Source: Algoriphagus sp. (lineage in GTDB: Bacteria > Bacteroidota > Bacteroidia > Cytophagales > Cyclobacteriaceae). Taken from it: a stretch of DNA of 64,000 nucleotides. The DNA is taken from positions 1 to 64,000 of the forward strand of contig NZ_JABXIN010000011.1 of the NCBI RefSeq assembly GCF_013373065.1, written 5' to 3'. Shown piece by piece: positions 20,111 to 30,203 of this stretch (its first letter is position 1; each line of letters begins with the position of its first letter). The notes beneath the pieces were generated by a model that did not search any database, was not told where the DNA came from, and saw nothing but the letters and a program-made list of their open reading frames with translations. Made by a program: the position numbers and the translations under genes.

Positions 20111-20610
20111 GCTTCTGATACTTTTTCATAATCCACAAAGGAGAAAGGATAACGGTGTTTACTATCTGCGGGGTGGTATTCCCGAAAGACCTCTTTCCAT
20201 TCGTTTGGATCGAATTCGGGAAAATAAGTGTCACCTTCTGGGTTTGCTTCAACTTCGGTAAGAATCATTTTATCTGCCAAAGGAAGAGTTTGCTTGTAGA
20301 TTTCTCCCCCTCCAATGACAAAAAGCTTATCTACGTCCAATTTGTTACAAAAGGTGAAGGCATCTTCAATTGTTTGGAAAACAAAATGTCCTGCTGGAAC
20401 CTGATAATTTTTATCTCGGGTAATTACCAAATGCGTGCGATTGGGTAGGGGACTACCCAAAGATTCAAAGGTTTTTCTCCCCATCAGGAGGTAGTTTCCT
20501 GTCGTCAGTGCTTTGAAACGCTTAAAATCAGCAGGAAGTCTCCAAACGAGTTCGTTATTTTTACCGATTACATTATTTTTTGCCTTGGCAGCAATAATTA
20601 AAATCTCCAT
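20107..20610 (-). CDS. folA: Dihydrofolate reductase
   Basis: VIGKNNELVWRLPADFKRFKALTTGNYLLMGRKTFESLG; VIGGGEIY. Confidence 0.93.
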   Translation of the reverse strand: MEILIIAAKAKNNVIGKNNELVWRLPADFKRFKALTTGNYLLMGRKTFESLGSPLPNRTHLVITRDKNYQVPAGHFVFQTIEDAFTFCNKLDVDKLFVIGGGEIYKQTLPLADKMILTEVEANPEGDTYFPEFDPNEWKEVFREYHPADSKHRYPFSFVDYEKVSEA

Positions 20611-20710
20611 TCCTTTAAAATTAGGCTTGAAGATACCGGAGATATTTTGCTTAAAAAAGGAAAAAAGTCTTGATGATCCTCATAAAAAATGAAAAGTCTA
20701 AATAAAATAA

Positions 20711-21649
20711 TTAGAGGTTGTAGCCTCTCAAAAAGTCCTTTATTTCCATTCGCTTTTTACCTTCTAGTTGGATTTCAAGTATTTCCAAATGGCCCTCTCC
20801 ACATTGGAATTTGAGGTAATTTTTTCCATCAGAAATCCATTCTCCAGGCTTTTTGTCATCTAAGCATTCCTGATTCCATTTTGACTTATAAATTTTGCAT
20901 AGTTTCCCCTGAAAAATTGTCCATGCTGTAGGATAAGGGGATAGTCCACGTATCAAATTGTGAATGTCTCTGGCGCTTTTTTTCCAGTCTATTTGGCAAG
21001 TTTCCTTGAAAATTTTAGGGGCATTATGAAGGGCTTTTCCTTCATCCTGAGGAATGGCTTCTATTTCATTTTTTGAAATGGCTTCCACCGTTTTTAAAAT
21101 TAGGTCAGCACCAATGGTCATTAATTTTGAATAGACATCACCCAGATTCTCTTCAGGAAGAATGGGGACTTTTTCCTGAAATAAGATGGATCCTGTATCT
21201 ATTTCATGCTTTAAGAAGAAAGTTGTCACCCCTGTTTCTGTTTCCCCATTGATAATAGCCCAGTTGATAGGGGCGGCACCGCGGTAATCGGGAAGGAGAG
21301 AAGCATGGAGATTAAATGTGCCCAATGGAGGCATATTCCAAACGACCTCTGGAAGCATTCGGAAGGCAACCACAATTTGTAAATCGGCCTTTAAAGAACG
21401 AAGTTCCTCCAGGAATTCCAGATTTTTCAAATTTGTGGGTTGTAAAACCCGCAATCCATGTTTTAAGGCTGCTTCCTTTACAGCTGATGGAATTAGTTTT
21501 TGCCCTCTTCCTTTGGGTTTGTCTGGCGCTGTGATAACACCAACGATATTCCAGCCAGCTTCTACAAGTTTTTCTAATCCGGGTACAGCAAATTCTGGGG
21601 TACCCATGTAGACGATTCGTAAATTTTTGGATGGAGTAGGATTAGGCAT
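20711..21649 (-). CDS. fmt: Methionyl-tRNA formyltransferase
   Basis: VYMGTPEFAVPGLEKL, FNLHASLLPDYRGAAPINWAIINGE. Confidence 0.95.
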   Translation of the reverse strand: MPNPTPSKNLRIVYMGTPEFAVPGLEKLVEAGWNIVGVITAPDKPKGRGQKLIPSAVKEAALKHGLRVLQPTNLKNLEFLEELRSLKADLQIVVAFRMLPEVVWNMPPLGTFNLHASLLPDYRGAAPINWAIINGETETGVTTFFLKHEIDTGSILFQEKVPILPEENLGDVYSKLMTIGADLILKTVEAISKNEIEAIPQDEGKALHNAPKIFKETCQIDWKKSARDIHNLIRGLSPYPTAWTIFQGKLCKIYKSKWNQECLDDKKPGEWISDGKNYLKFQCGEGHLEILEIQLEGKKRMEIKDFLRGYNL

Positions 21650-21683
21650 AGGTAATTTTTAAAATCTTTTTAATAATTATTTA

Positions 21684-22865
21684 TTAGTTATAAATCAGGT
21701 ATTTGTCTCTTTTTTGCAGGTAATTTTGAAGTCCGGCTTCCCAAGTTTTCCGTATTTCGGCCTCACTTTTCCCCGCTAAGATCTGCTTTTTGAGCTCATC
21801 AGTTCCAGCTAGGGTGTTAAAAAAGTTGTTGAAAAACTTTTCCTTCATTCCGGATTTTTGGTAGGCATCCAAAAGGTATTTTAGTGTAAAGTGATGATCT
21901 AGTGATTCACCCCGAAGATCCACTCCATAGCATTTTTTATCTTGGTGAGGAGGTGTTTTGGACATTCCATCGATGCTGACAGGAGTGAAGGTGAAGTCAC
22001 CAAATTTAGGATCCGGATAGCCGTACATTTGGAAAGGTTCATAGGTTCCCCTTCCTAAAGACATCACCGTTCCTTCAAAAAAACAAGTGCTGGGATAAAG
22101 TCGGATAGCCAAGTCATTGGGGAGGTTTGGAGAAGGCTTGATGGGTAGTCTATAAGTCTGAGTATGATCCCAATTTTCAACGGGGATGACTTTTAAGTCG
22201 ACTTGAATTCCGCCTTTTAGCCACTTTTCTCCATTTATCATTTGGGCTAATTCCCCCACTGTCAAGCCATGGACAATTGGAATTGGATGCATTCCCACAA
22301 AACTTTGAAATCCTTCCTGCCTGATAGGACCATCTACATAATCTCCCAAAGGGTTGGGGCGGTCAAAAATGATGACTTCTTTTCCATTTTCTGCTGCTGC
22401 TTCCATCACATAATGCATCGTACTGATGTATGTAAAAAAGCGAACACCCACATCTTGCAGATCAAAAATCACCACATCCAGATCCTTCAGTTGCTCTGGA
22501 GAAGGCTTTTTGTTGTTGCCATAAAGTGATACGATAGGAAGCCCTGTTTTTGAATCAATGGAATTATCTACTTTTTCGCCTGCATCAGCTGTTCCCCGAA
22601 AGCCATGCTCTGGAACAAACACTTTTACAAGGTTGATTTCATTTTCCAATAAAAAATCTACCACATGGAAATTATCCCGCTGCGGCATGATGGATGTCTG
22701 ATTGGCAATAATTCCTACCTTTTTTCCTTTTAGCATCGGAAAATATAAATCAGGACGTTCGGAGCCAGTCAAAACTTGAGCATGTAAAACATAAATTTGA
22801 ATAAGAGTCAAAAAAAGAAGAATTGACAAAAAACTTGTTTGGATTAATTTTTTCATATGCTTCAT
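21684..22865 (-). CDS. DUF1343 / NamZ-like exo-beta-N-acetylmuramidase family protein
   Basis: KVGIIANQTSI, FVPEHGFRGTADAGEKVDNSID, DLQDVGVRFFTYISTM, FDRPNPLG. Internal start at 22865 or 22856 gives a signal peptide. Confidence 0.82.
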   Translation of the reverse strand: MKHMKKLIQTSFLSILLFLTLIQIYVLHAQVLTGSERPDLYFPMLKGKKVGIIANQTSIMPQRDNFHVVDFLLENEINLVKVFVPEHGFRGTADAGEKVDNSIDSKTGLPIVSLYGNNKKPSPEQLKDLDVVIFDLQDVGVRFFTYISTMHYVMEAAAENGKEVIIFDRPNPLGDYVDGPIRQEGFQSFVGMHPIPIVHGLTVGELAQMINGEKWLKGGIQVDLKVIPVENWDHTQTYRLPIKPSPNLPNDLAIRLYPSTCFFEGTVMSLGRGTYEPFQMYGYPDPKFGDFTFTPVSIDGMSKTPPHQDKKCYGVDLRGESLDHHFTLKYLLDAYQKSGMKEKFFNNFFNTLAGTDELKKQILAGKSEAEIRKTWEAGLQNYLQKRDKYLIYN

Positions 22866-22904
22866 GCTATTTTGCGCTGTGGTAAGACAAATTAAATCAC
22901 TCCT

Positions 22905-24119
22905 TTGAACCTTTCCTATTTCATTGCCAAAAGAATCAGTTTTAGCCGGATTGGTGGGTTTTCCGCCATCATCCATCGGATTGCTGTTGGCAGTTTGGCA
23001 ATTGGGATTGCAGTTTCCTTACTAGCCTTCATGATATTGGGTGGTTTTCAAAAAACTGTATCTGATAAGGTTTATGATTTTACAGGGCACTATCAAGTGC
23101 AACGTTTTACTATGAGCAATTCTTTTGAAGAAAATCCTTTTTCGCTTCAGGCTGATTTTGTTCGTAATTATTCCTCAATACCTAAAATTGAAAAAGTCCA
23201 ATCATTTGCCCATAAAGCGGCTTTGATTAAAGGAGATCAAGAGGTGGAAGGAGTCATCATGAAAGGACTGGGTGATGATTTCGACACTCTAAACTTTCAG
23301 CAATATCTTGTAGAAGGAAGATTTTTGAATTTCCCAGAGGAAGGAACTTCCAATGAAGTTGTGATTAGCAAGTATTTAGCGAATCGACTTTTGTTGGAAG
23401 TGGGAGACAGGATCATCCTTTATTTTGTTCAAAATCCTCCAAGGTACCGACGTGTGGAAGTGGTAGGGATTTATGAAACCTTGCTGGAAAACTTTGATCA
23501 AAAAATAATTTTAGGTGAGCTTCAAACTATTCGAAATCTGAATGGATGGAGTTCTGATGAAGTAGGAGGGTTAGAGGTTTTTGTTAAAGAGAACCCGAAT
23601 GATGAAATCACTCGATCTATCGAAGATAATTTGGATTTAGACTTGAAACTGATCAATTCTGAAAATAAATATTTGGAGATTTTTGACTGGCTTAAGTTAC
23701 TGGATACCAATGTATATGTGTTTATCAGTTTAATTGGTTTTGTAGCTATTTTTAATATGGGGGCTATCCTCTTTATTCTAATTATGGAGCGTACCCAAAT
23801 GATAGGGTTGCTCAAGGCTTTAGGAGCTCAGGACTTTCAGATTCGTCGAATTTTCTTTTGGAATGGTATGCGAATTTTGGGAAGAGGACTTTTGATAGGG
23901 AATGCCATTGGTTTGGGATTTGGCCTTCTTCAGGATCTATTTCGGATTGTGCCATTAGACCCTCAAAGTTATTACATGAGTTATGTGCCCATCGAGTGGA
24001 ATTGGCCAGTTTTTATCGCGATCAACCTGGGAATAACTTTGTTGACAGCCCTTGTTTTATGGATTCCGGTAATCGTAATTTCCAGAGTAAACCCGATTCA
24101 ATCTATACGCTTTGATTGA
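22905..24119 (+). CDS. FtsX/LolC-E-like ABC transporter permease (TTG start)
   Basis: SYFIAKRISFSR..., MacB-PCD-like N-terminus, four TM segments, MIGLLKALGAQDFQIRRIFFWNG. Confidence 0.85.
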   Translation: MNLSYFIAKRISFSRIGGFSAIIHRIAVGSLAIGIAVSLLAFMILGGFQKTVSDKVYDFTGHYQVQRFTMSNSFEENPFSLQADFVRNYSSIPKIEKVQSFAHKAALIKGDQEVEGVIMKGLGDDFDTLNFQQYLVEGRFLNFPEEGTSNEVVISKYLANRLLLEVGDRIILYFVQNPPRYRRVEVVGIYETLLENFDQKIILGELQTIRNLNGWSSDEVGGLEVFVKENPNDEITRSIEDNLDLDLKLINSENKYLEIFDWLKLLDTNVYVFISLIGFVAIFNMGAILFILIMERTQMIGLLKALGAQDFQIRRIFFWNGMRILGRGLLIGNAIGLGFGLLQDLFRIVPLDPQSYYMSYVPIEWNWPVFIAINLGITLLTALVLWIPVIVISRVNPIQSIRFD

Positions 24120-24849
24120 GTTTGTAAGGAGAAAAAATACTTTTCAGCTTCATCCAAATCACCCCAAATACAGCTTCCTTAAAGATTCCTTTGCTCATTT
24201 TGGAAGTACCCTTGGTTCGATCTGTAAAAATGATGGGAACTTCTTTAATCTTAAACCCTAATTTCCAAGCGGTAAATTTCATCTCAATCTGAAAGGCATA
24301 GCCGATAAATTTAATCTCGTCGAGTTGAATTCCGGCTAACACCGATCGATGATAACATTTAAATCCTGCAGTAGCATCGTTGATAGGCAAGCCTGTTATA
24401 AAGCGAACATAAACGGAAGCAAAATAGGACATCAATACACGTCCTATCGGCCAATTAACCACATTGACGCCAGTGATGTATCGACTCCCAATGGCCATAT
24501 CAAATCCTTCATTGGCGCAGGCTTCATATAGATGGATTAAATCATTTGGGTTATGTGAAAAATCAGCATCCATCTCAAAAATGTAATCATATCCATGATT
24601 CAGGGCCCACTTGAAGCCAGTGATATAGGCTGTTCCAAGTCCCAATTTTCCCGAGCGTTGGATTAAATGGAGTCTATCTTTGAATATATCCTGCTGCTGT
24701 TTTACAAGCTTGGAAGTACCATCAGGAGAGGCATCATCGATCACTAAAAGTTCAAAATCCCCATCTAGCCCCATGACTGTCTGAATCATGTCTACAATAT
24801 TTTCCTTTTCTTTGTAGGTCGGAATGATGACTAGCTTTCGATGTGTCAT
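24103..24849 (-). CDS. GT2 polyprenol monophosphomannose synthase-like glycosyltransferase
   Basis: LVIIPTYKEKENI, LLVIDDASPDGTSKLV, FEMDADFSHNPNDL; start probably at 24849. Confidence 0.88.
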   Translation of the reverse strand: MTHRKLVIIPTYKEKENIVDMIQTVMGLDGDFELLVIDDASPDGTSKLVKQQQDIFKDRLHLIQRSGKLGLGTAYITGFKWALNHGYDYIFEMDADFSHNPNDLIHLYEACANEGFDMAIGSRYITGVNVVNWPIGRVLMSYFASVYVRFITGLPINDATAGFKCYHRSVLAGIQLDEIKFIGYAFQIEMKFTAWKLGFKIKEVPIIFTDRTKGTSKMSKGIFKEAVFGVIWMKLKSIFSPYKLNQSV

Positions 24850-24947
24850 AATTTTTTCAATGCTCAAAAGTAATCCTTCGACTTGGTTTTTGAAGAATGG
24901 TCTATACAAAAATTGGTTAAAGGCTATTTTTGCGTCAAAATAGGAAT

Positions 24948-25844
24948 ATGAAAAAGAAGATAGGTATTGTTAGTTATTTTTCTACAGGCGCATATGACGC
25001 CAATACCATTGATGAGGATCAAATTCTTTCAGAGATAGTTACGGAATTGGGCTTTGAAAATGAAATTTTACCTTGGTCTGATCCATCGGTTCATTGGGAA
25101 CAATTTGATGCACTTTTGATCAAATCAGTCTGGGATTATTTCGATTTCTATCCTCAATTTTTGAATTGGTTGGAACAGGTGGAGTCTTTAGGGATTCCTG
25201 TGCTAAATGATATTAAAACCGTACGCTGGAATAGTAATAAACGCTATTTGCTGGAAATGGCCGAAAAGGGATTTCCGGTCATTTCTGGAGTGCTTTTGGT
25301 GAAAGGTACGCATCCTGAATTTTCGCAAATTCAAAATCAACTGAAATCAGGATGGGCTGTCATAAAGCCATTAGTTAGTGGTGGAGCTAAAAATACCTTC
25401 AAAATCTCTGAGGAAAATTGGTCTCAACATGTAGAAAAACTGGAAAAGCTTTTAAAAGAAGAATCATTTTTGGTACAACCCTTTGTGAAAGAAGTAGCAG
25501 AGGTAGGGGAGTATTCCCTGATTTTCTTCAATGGGAGTTTTTCTCATGCAGTGCTAAAAACACCCAAAAAGAAGGATTTTCGAGTGCAGCATTATTTTGG
25601 AGGAACCATCCAAGTAATTCAGCCTACTTCAGAAATGCTTCAAACAGCACAAGGATTCGTAGATCAATTTGCTCCGAATTCGCTTTATGCGCGAGTAGAT
25701 GGAGTAGAAATTGAGGGTGAATTTTATTTAATGGAATTAGAGCTGATTGAACCTTATCTGTTTTTAGGGCTGACAGAAGAGTCTATCCCAAATTATAAAT
25801 CAGCTATTAAGAAAAGGCTTTATCAGGAACAAATATCCAAATGA
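24948..25844 (+). CDS. ATP-grasp (RimK/glutathione synthetase-like) ligase of unknown substrate
   Basis: NSNKRYLLEMAEKGFPV, AVIKPLVSGGAKNTFKI, RVDGVEIEGEFYLMELELIEPYLFL. Confidence 0.75.
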   Translation: MKKKIGIVSYFSTGAYDANTIDEDQILSEIVTELGFENEILPWSDPSVHWEQFDALLIKSVWDYFDFYPQFLNWLEQVESLGIPVLNDIKTVRWNSNKRYLLEMAEKGFPVISGVLLVKGTHPEFSQIQNQLKSGWAVIKPLVSGGAKNTFKISEENWSQHVEKLEKLLKEESFLVQPFVKEVAEVGEYSLIFFNGSFSHAVLKTPKKKDFRVQHYFGGTIQVIQPTSEMLQTAQGFVDQFAPNSLYARVDGVEIEGEFYLMELELIEPYLFLGLTEESIPNYKSAIKKRLYQEQISK

Positions 25845-26620
25845 TTCAGCGCATAATCTGAGCCTTTGGAGGCAGCTTGTTGGATAAACTGGCAACCTTG
25901 AGAATCTCCCATTTTGGCTAAGCAAATCCCTTTTTTCGCCAACGCTTCCAAATGGTCAGGGTATTCTTTTAAAACCGCTTCAAAATCCTCCAAAGCCCAC
26001 TCTAGGTAGCCCACCTTCATCAAGGCAAATCCTCTGTTGTATCGCCCTACCAGATTATCAGGTTCCAATTTTACATATTGGTTGAATGATGCGGCACACC
26101 CTAAGACGTCGCCTTGGTAGGCTCTTGCCATTCCTTGATAAAAATAGAGTCTTGGATGCTGATCGTTTAGCTCTTTTGCTTTTTGGAAAAACTCATCAGC
26201 TAATTTGAAATTTCTATTTTGAAGCAATGTCCTTCCTAAAAGGTAAAGAATCTCAAAATCAGCTGGATCATACTTAGCGGCTCTCAATAATCGTAATTCA
26301 GCTTCTTTATACTCTTTTTGGTTAAAAAGGATCTTTCCAATTCCTGCATGAGCTTGTGCGTATTCAGGATTCAGTGAAATGATTCGCTCGTAATCTGCCA
26401 AGGCCTCCTTTATTTCTCCAATCTCTTCATAGGATCGTGCCCGAAGATGTAAAGCTTTGATATCTGTGACATGGAAGAAGAGATAGGTGTTAAGTGAGCC
26501 AATAGCTTTCTCATAATTCTTTTCAGAGAAAAAATCTTCTGCCTCATAAAGCTCTGAACGGCAGGAACTAAATAGCAGAACCAAAAAAATCAAGAATGAT
26601 ATATTAAATTTTCGTAGCAT
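25823..26620 (-). CDS. TPR-repeat lipoprotein
   Basis: Lipobox LLFSSC; repeated TPR motifs (ALADYERIISLNPEYAQAHAGIGKILF). Confidence 0.85.
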   Translation of the reverse strand: MLRKFNISFLIFLVLLFSSCRSELYEAEDFFSEKNYEKAIGSLNTYLFFHVTDIKALHLRARSYEEIGEIKEALADYERIISLNPEYAQAHAGIGKILFNQKEYKEAELRLLRAAKYDPADFEILYLLGRTLLQNRNFKLADEFFQKAKELNDQHPRLYFYQGMARAYQGDVLGCAASFNQYVKLEPDNLVGRYNRGFALMKVGYLEWALEDFEAVLKEYPDHLEALAKKGICLAKMGDSQGCQFIQQAASKGSDYALNHLDICS

Positions 26621-26635
26621 AACGAAAGAAACAAA

Positions 26636-26683
26636 AAATTGGATTTGAAAAAAAGTGATTTAACAATTTTTCAAATCCAATTT
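26636..26683 (-). terminator. Intrinsic terminator after hisB
   Basis: 17-bp perfect stem AAATTGGATTTGAAAAA / TTTTTCAAATCCAATTT, T-tract on the his-operon strand. Confidence 0.8.
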
Positions 26684-26687
26684 GAGA

Positions 26688-27785
26688 TTAAAGCACACCT
26701 TTGGTGCTTGGAAGCTGATTAATGGTCTGTGGATCTCGTTTGACAGCCATTTTGATAGCTCTTGCCAGACCTTTGAAAATCGCTTCAATTTTGTGGTGTT
26801 CGTTATCTCCCTCCACTTTGATATTTAAGTTGCATTTGGCAGTATCGGAAAATGATTTGAAGAAATGATAAAACATTTCAGTGGGCATATCTCCGATTTT
26901 TTCCCGCTTAAATTCTGCATCCCAAACGATCCAAGGCCTTCCTCCAAAATCAATCGCAACTTGTGCCAATGCATCATCCATGGGCAAGAGGAATCCATAT
27001 CGGTAAATGCCTTTTTTATCGCCCAAGGCTTTTAAATAGGCCTCACCTAAGGCTAAAGCAGTATCTTCAATCGTGTGGTGCTCATCAATATGAAGGTCTC
27101 CTTTAACTTCGATTTCCAGATCTGTGGCTCCATGTTTTCCTAATTGCTCCAACATGTGGTCAAAAAAGCTCAGGCCTGTATTTATTTTGCATTTCCCGCT
27201 TCCGTCCAAATTCAGGTGGATACGGATATCGGTTTCTGAGGTAGTCCGTGTAACCGTTGCTTTTCGAGCTGGTATTTTCAGAAATTGATAAATTTCATCC
27301 CAATCGAATGTTGAAAGGACCGCATCCTCGTGAGGCTCTCCTAGAAAAATAGCCTTTGCTCCTAAATTTTGAGCTAATTGAATGTCGGTAATCCTGTCCC
27401 CAATGACATAAGAGTTAGCTAAATCATAAGCATCCGAAAAGTATTCTTGAAGCAGGCCTGTTCGAGGTTTTCTGGTAGGTGCATTTTCGTGTTCAAAAGA
27501 CCGATCCACATGAATAGCCTTAAAAAATACATTTTCTTGCTCCAAGGTCTTTAGCATCTTGTACTGAGCAGGCCAAAAATCTTGTTCAGGAAAGGATTCT
27601 GTACCTAAGCCATCTTGATTGGTTACCATCACCAATTCAAAGTCAGTTTCTTCCGCAATTTTGCGAAGGTTAGAAATTGCTTTTGGAATGAATTCTAATT
27701 TTTCAAGGCTATCGACTTGAAAGTCCGTGGGTGGTTCCTTGATTATAGTCCCGTCCCGATCGATGAATAAAATTTTCTTTTTCAT
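26688..27785 (-). CDS. hisB: Bifunctional histidinol-phosphatase / imidazoleglycerol-phosphate dehydratase
   Basis: HAD motif [13 protein letters not shown] motifs [30 protein letters not shown]. Confidence 0.96.
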   Translation of the reverse strand: MKKKILFIDRDGTIIKEPPTDFQVDSLEKLEFIPKAISNLRKIAEETDFELVMVTNQDGLGTESFPEQDFWPAQYKMLKTLEQENVFFKAIHVDRSFEHENAPTRKPRTGLLQEYFSDAYDLANSYVIGDRITDIQLAQNLGAKAIFLGEPHEDAVLSTFDWDEIYQFLKIPARKATVTRTTSETDIRIHLNLDGSGKCKINTGLSFFDHMLEQLGKHGATDLEIEVKGDLHIDEHHTIEDTALALGEAYLKALGDKKGIYRYGFLLPMDDALAQVAIDFGGRPWIVWDAEFKREKIGDMPTEMFYHFFKSFSDTAKCNLNIKVEGDNEHHKIEAIFKGLARAIKMAVKRDPQTINQLPSTKGVL

Positions 27786-27802
27786 TAAAATTCAATATTT
27801 CT

Positions 27803-28873
27803 TTAATTCTCAATCCCAATTTCTTCAGCTACTCTTTTCATGGTTTTAATCAATGCTTCGTTTTCGGATTTCTTCCCGATAGTAATTCGCAAACAATCCT
27901 CGCAAAGTTGAACCTTGGAACGGTTCCGTACAATTATCTTTTGATCGATTAATTGATTATAAAATTCTGTTGCCTTCGGTACTTTCACCAAAAAAAAATT
28001 GGCATTGGATGGATATATTTTTTGGACGAAATCAAGGTTTCTCAATTCATATTCCAAGCTATTCTTTTCTTCAAGGATAGTTTGAATCATGGCCTTGACC
28101 TTCTTTTCATTCTGAAGTGCCTTCAGTACATACTCTTGTGTCAGTCCTGAAATATTATACGGTGGTTTAATCCGGTTCAAAATTCGAATCAGCTCTTCAG
28201 AAGCAAAAGCCATCCCTAGCCGGAGGGAAGCCAGGCCCCATGCTTTCGAAAGGGTTTGCATTACCAATAAGTTCGGAAACTTATCTAACTCCAGTGTAAA
28301 ACTTGGCTCATCATTAAAATCAATGTAGGCTTCATCAATGACTACCAATCCTTGAAATTGGTTTAGAATTTCATAAATCGAATCCCGCTTGATTTTATTT
28401 CCGCTTGGATTGTTCGGAGAGCAGATGAAAATAATTTTGGTATGTTCATCTACCTGATGTAATACTTCTTTGGGATCGATTTGAAATTCTTCTGTTAAAG
28501 AAACCTTTTTTGTAAGGACATCATTTATAGCCGCACTGACTTCATACATCCCATAAGTAGGGGGAAGAAGAATGACATTGTCTTTTCCGGGATTACAAAA
28601 TGCCCTAAATAAAAGGTCAATGGCTTCATCAGATCCGTTTCCCAAGAAGATCTGCTCAGGGCGAACTCCCTTGATTTTGGAGAGCTTCTTTTTAATCTCC
28701 CATTGATAAGGGTCTGGGTAGCGATTGAAGTCTTCTTCAGTAGCAGACCCTAGAGGGTTTTCATTGGCATCCAGGAATATTCCTTCTGTTCCGGTATACT
28801 CATCCCGAGCTGAAGTATAGGGCTTCAAGGAAGCAATATGTGGCCTAAGTAAAGAATTTAAATTAAATGCCAT
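27803..28873 (-). CDS. hisC: Histidinol-phosphate aminotransferase
   Basis: LDANENPLG, NGSDEAIDLL, CSPNNPSGN, QTLSKAWGLASLRLG. Confidence 0.95.
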   Translation of the reverse strand: MAFNLNSLLRPHIASLKPYTSARDEYTGTEGIFLDANENPLGSATEEDFNRYPDPYQWEIKKKLSKIKGVRPEQIFLGNGSDEAIDLLFRAFCNPGKDNVILLPPTYGMYEVSAAINDVLTKKVSLTEEFQIDPKEVLHQVDEHTKIIFICSPNNPSGNKIKRDSIYEILNQFQGLVVIDEAYIDFNDEPSFTLELDKFPNLLVMQTLSKAWGLASLRLGMAFASEELIRILNRIKPPYNISGLTQEYVLKALQNEKKVKAMIQTILEEKNSLEYELRNLDFVQKIYPSNANFFLVKVPKATEFYNQLIDQKIIVRNRSKVQLCEDCLRITIGKKSENEALIKTMKRVAEEIGIEN

Positions 28874-30165
28874 TAGGAATTCTTTTTCAGGTAGTTAAGA
28901 CGAACAGAAACGGCATTCTTGTGAGCTTGGAGTAATTCTTCCTGAGCCATGACTTCTACAGTCGGCCCTAAGTTTTTCAATCCTTCTGGACTTAATTTTT
29001 GATAAGTGATTTTCTTAACAAAACTATCCAAAGAAACACCGCTATAATTGCGTGCATAGCCATATGTCGGAAGAGTGTGATTAGTCCCTGATGCGTAATC
29101 TCCTACTGACTCTGGGGTATATTTTCCAATAAAAACAGAACCGGCATTGACGATTCCTTGGACAGCCTCTTCTTCTTGTTCCACGCTGATGATCAAGTGT
29201 TCCGGTGCATAGAAGTTGATCAAGTCCAAGGCAGTTTTTAGATCATCTAGAACGATAGCAACCGAGTTTTCCAATGACTTCTTGGCGATATCCTTTCTGG
29301 GTAGTTGTTCTACTTGAACTTCAATTTCCTTAAGAACCTTTTTTGCAAATTTTTGGCTGTGCGTCACAAGGACTACTTGGGAATCAACTCCATGTTCCGC
29401 CTGAGATAACAAATCCGCCGCGACGAAAGCTGGAATAGCAGTATCATCTGCATAGACTAAAACCTCCGAAGGACCTGCTGGCATATCAATAGCTACTCCA
29501 TAACTCGTTGCAAGTTGCTTGGCTGCCGTAACGAATTGGTTACCCGGTCCAAAAATCTTATCGACTTGAGGAACAGATTCTGTCCCAAAAGTCATGGCGG
29601 CAATTGCCTGGGCACCTCCAGATTTGATGATTTTATTGATTCCTATCAAATCAGCTGTAAAAAGGATTGCCGGATGGATTTTTCCCTCTTCATTAGGAGG
29701 AGTACAAAGAACGATTTCCTTGCATCCAGCCAATTTTGCTGGAATACCAAGCATGAGCACTGTACTGAAAAGGGGAGCTGTTCCTCCAGGGATATAAAGG
29801 CCTACCCGTTGAATAGGGACACTTTTTCGTCTACAAATAACTCCCGGCATAACCTCTTCCACAAGTTCCGCTTGTATTTGCGCACCGTGAAAGCGTTCAA
29901 TATTTCGTTTGGCGGTAAGAATAGCATCCTTTAATTCAGGAGAAAGGGCTGAAGCTGCAGCTTTAATTTCGGATTGATCCACTCGGAGCTCTTGAAGCTC
30001 TACATGATCAAACTCATAGGCATATTTGATCAGTGCTTTATCTCCTTTTCGTTCTACTTTACGAAGGATAGGCTTGACAATCCGGTTTATTTTTTTGGTT
30101 TTGAAAACTGGCCTCGCCAATTCCTCTTTCCAAGTAGAAACATCTGGGTTGATGAGAATTTTCAT
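28873..30165 (-). CDS. hisD: Histidinol dehydrogenase
   Basis: QRVGLYIPGGTAPLFSTVLM, GPGNQFVTAAKQ, PAGPSEVLV, GDYASGTNHTLPTYG. Confidence 0.96.
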   Translation of the reverse strand: MKILINPDVSTWKEELARPVFKTKKINRIVKPILRKVERKGDKALIKYAYEFDHVELQELRVDQSEIKAAASALSPELKDAILTAKRNIERFHGAQIQAELVEEVMPGVICRRKSVPIQRVGLYIPGGTAPLFSTVLMLGIPAKLAGCKEIVLCTPPNEEGKIHPAILFTADLIGINKIIKSGGAQAIAAMTFGTESVPQVDKIFGPGNQFVTAAKQLATSYGVAIDMPAGPSEVLVYADDTAIPAFVAADLLSQAEHGVDSQVVLVTHSQKFAKKVLKEIEVQVEQLPRKDIAKKSLENSVAIVLDDLKTALDLINFYAPEHLIISVEQEEEAVQGIVNAGSVFIGKYTPESVGDYASGTNHTLPTYGYARNYSGVSLDSFVKKITYQKLSPEGLKNLGPTVEVMAQEELLQAHKNAVSVRLNYLKKNS

Positions 30166-30203
30166 CAGGCAAATTTTTTCGTTGGACTTTTTATTTGATA
30201 AGC

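Noticed and set aside
29515-29934. 139-aa plus-strand ORF antisense to hisD
   Set aside because: Shadow of a highly conserved enzyme; no homology-like motif.
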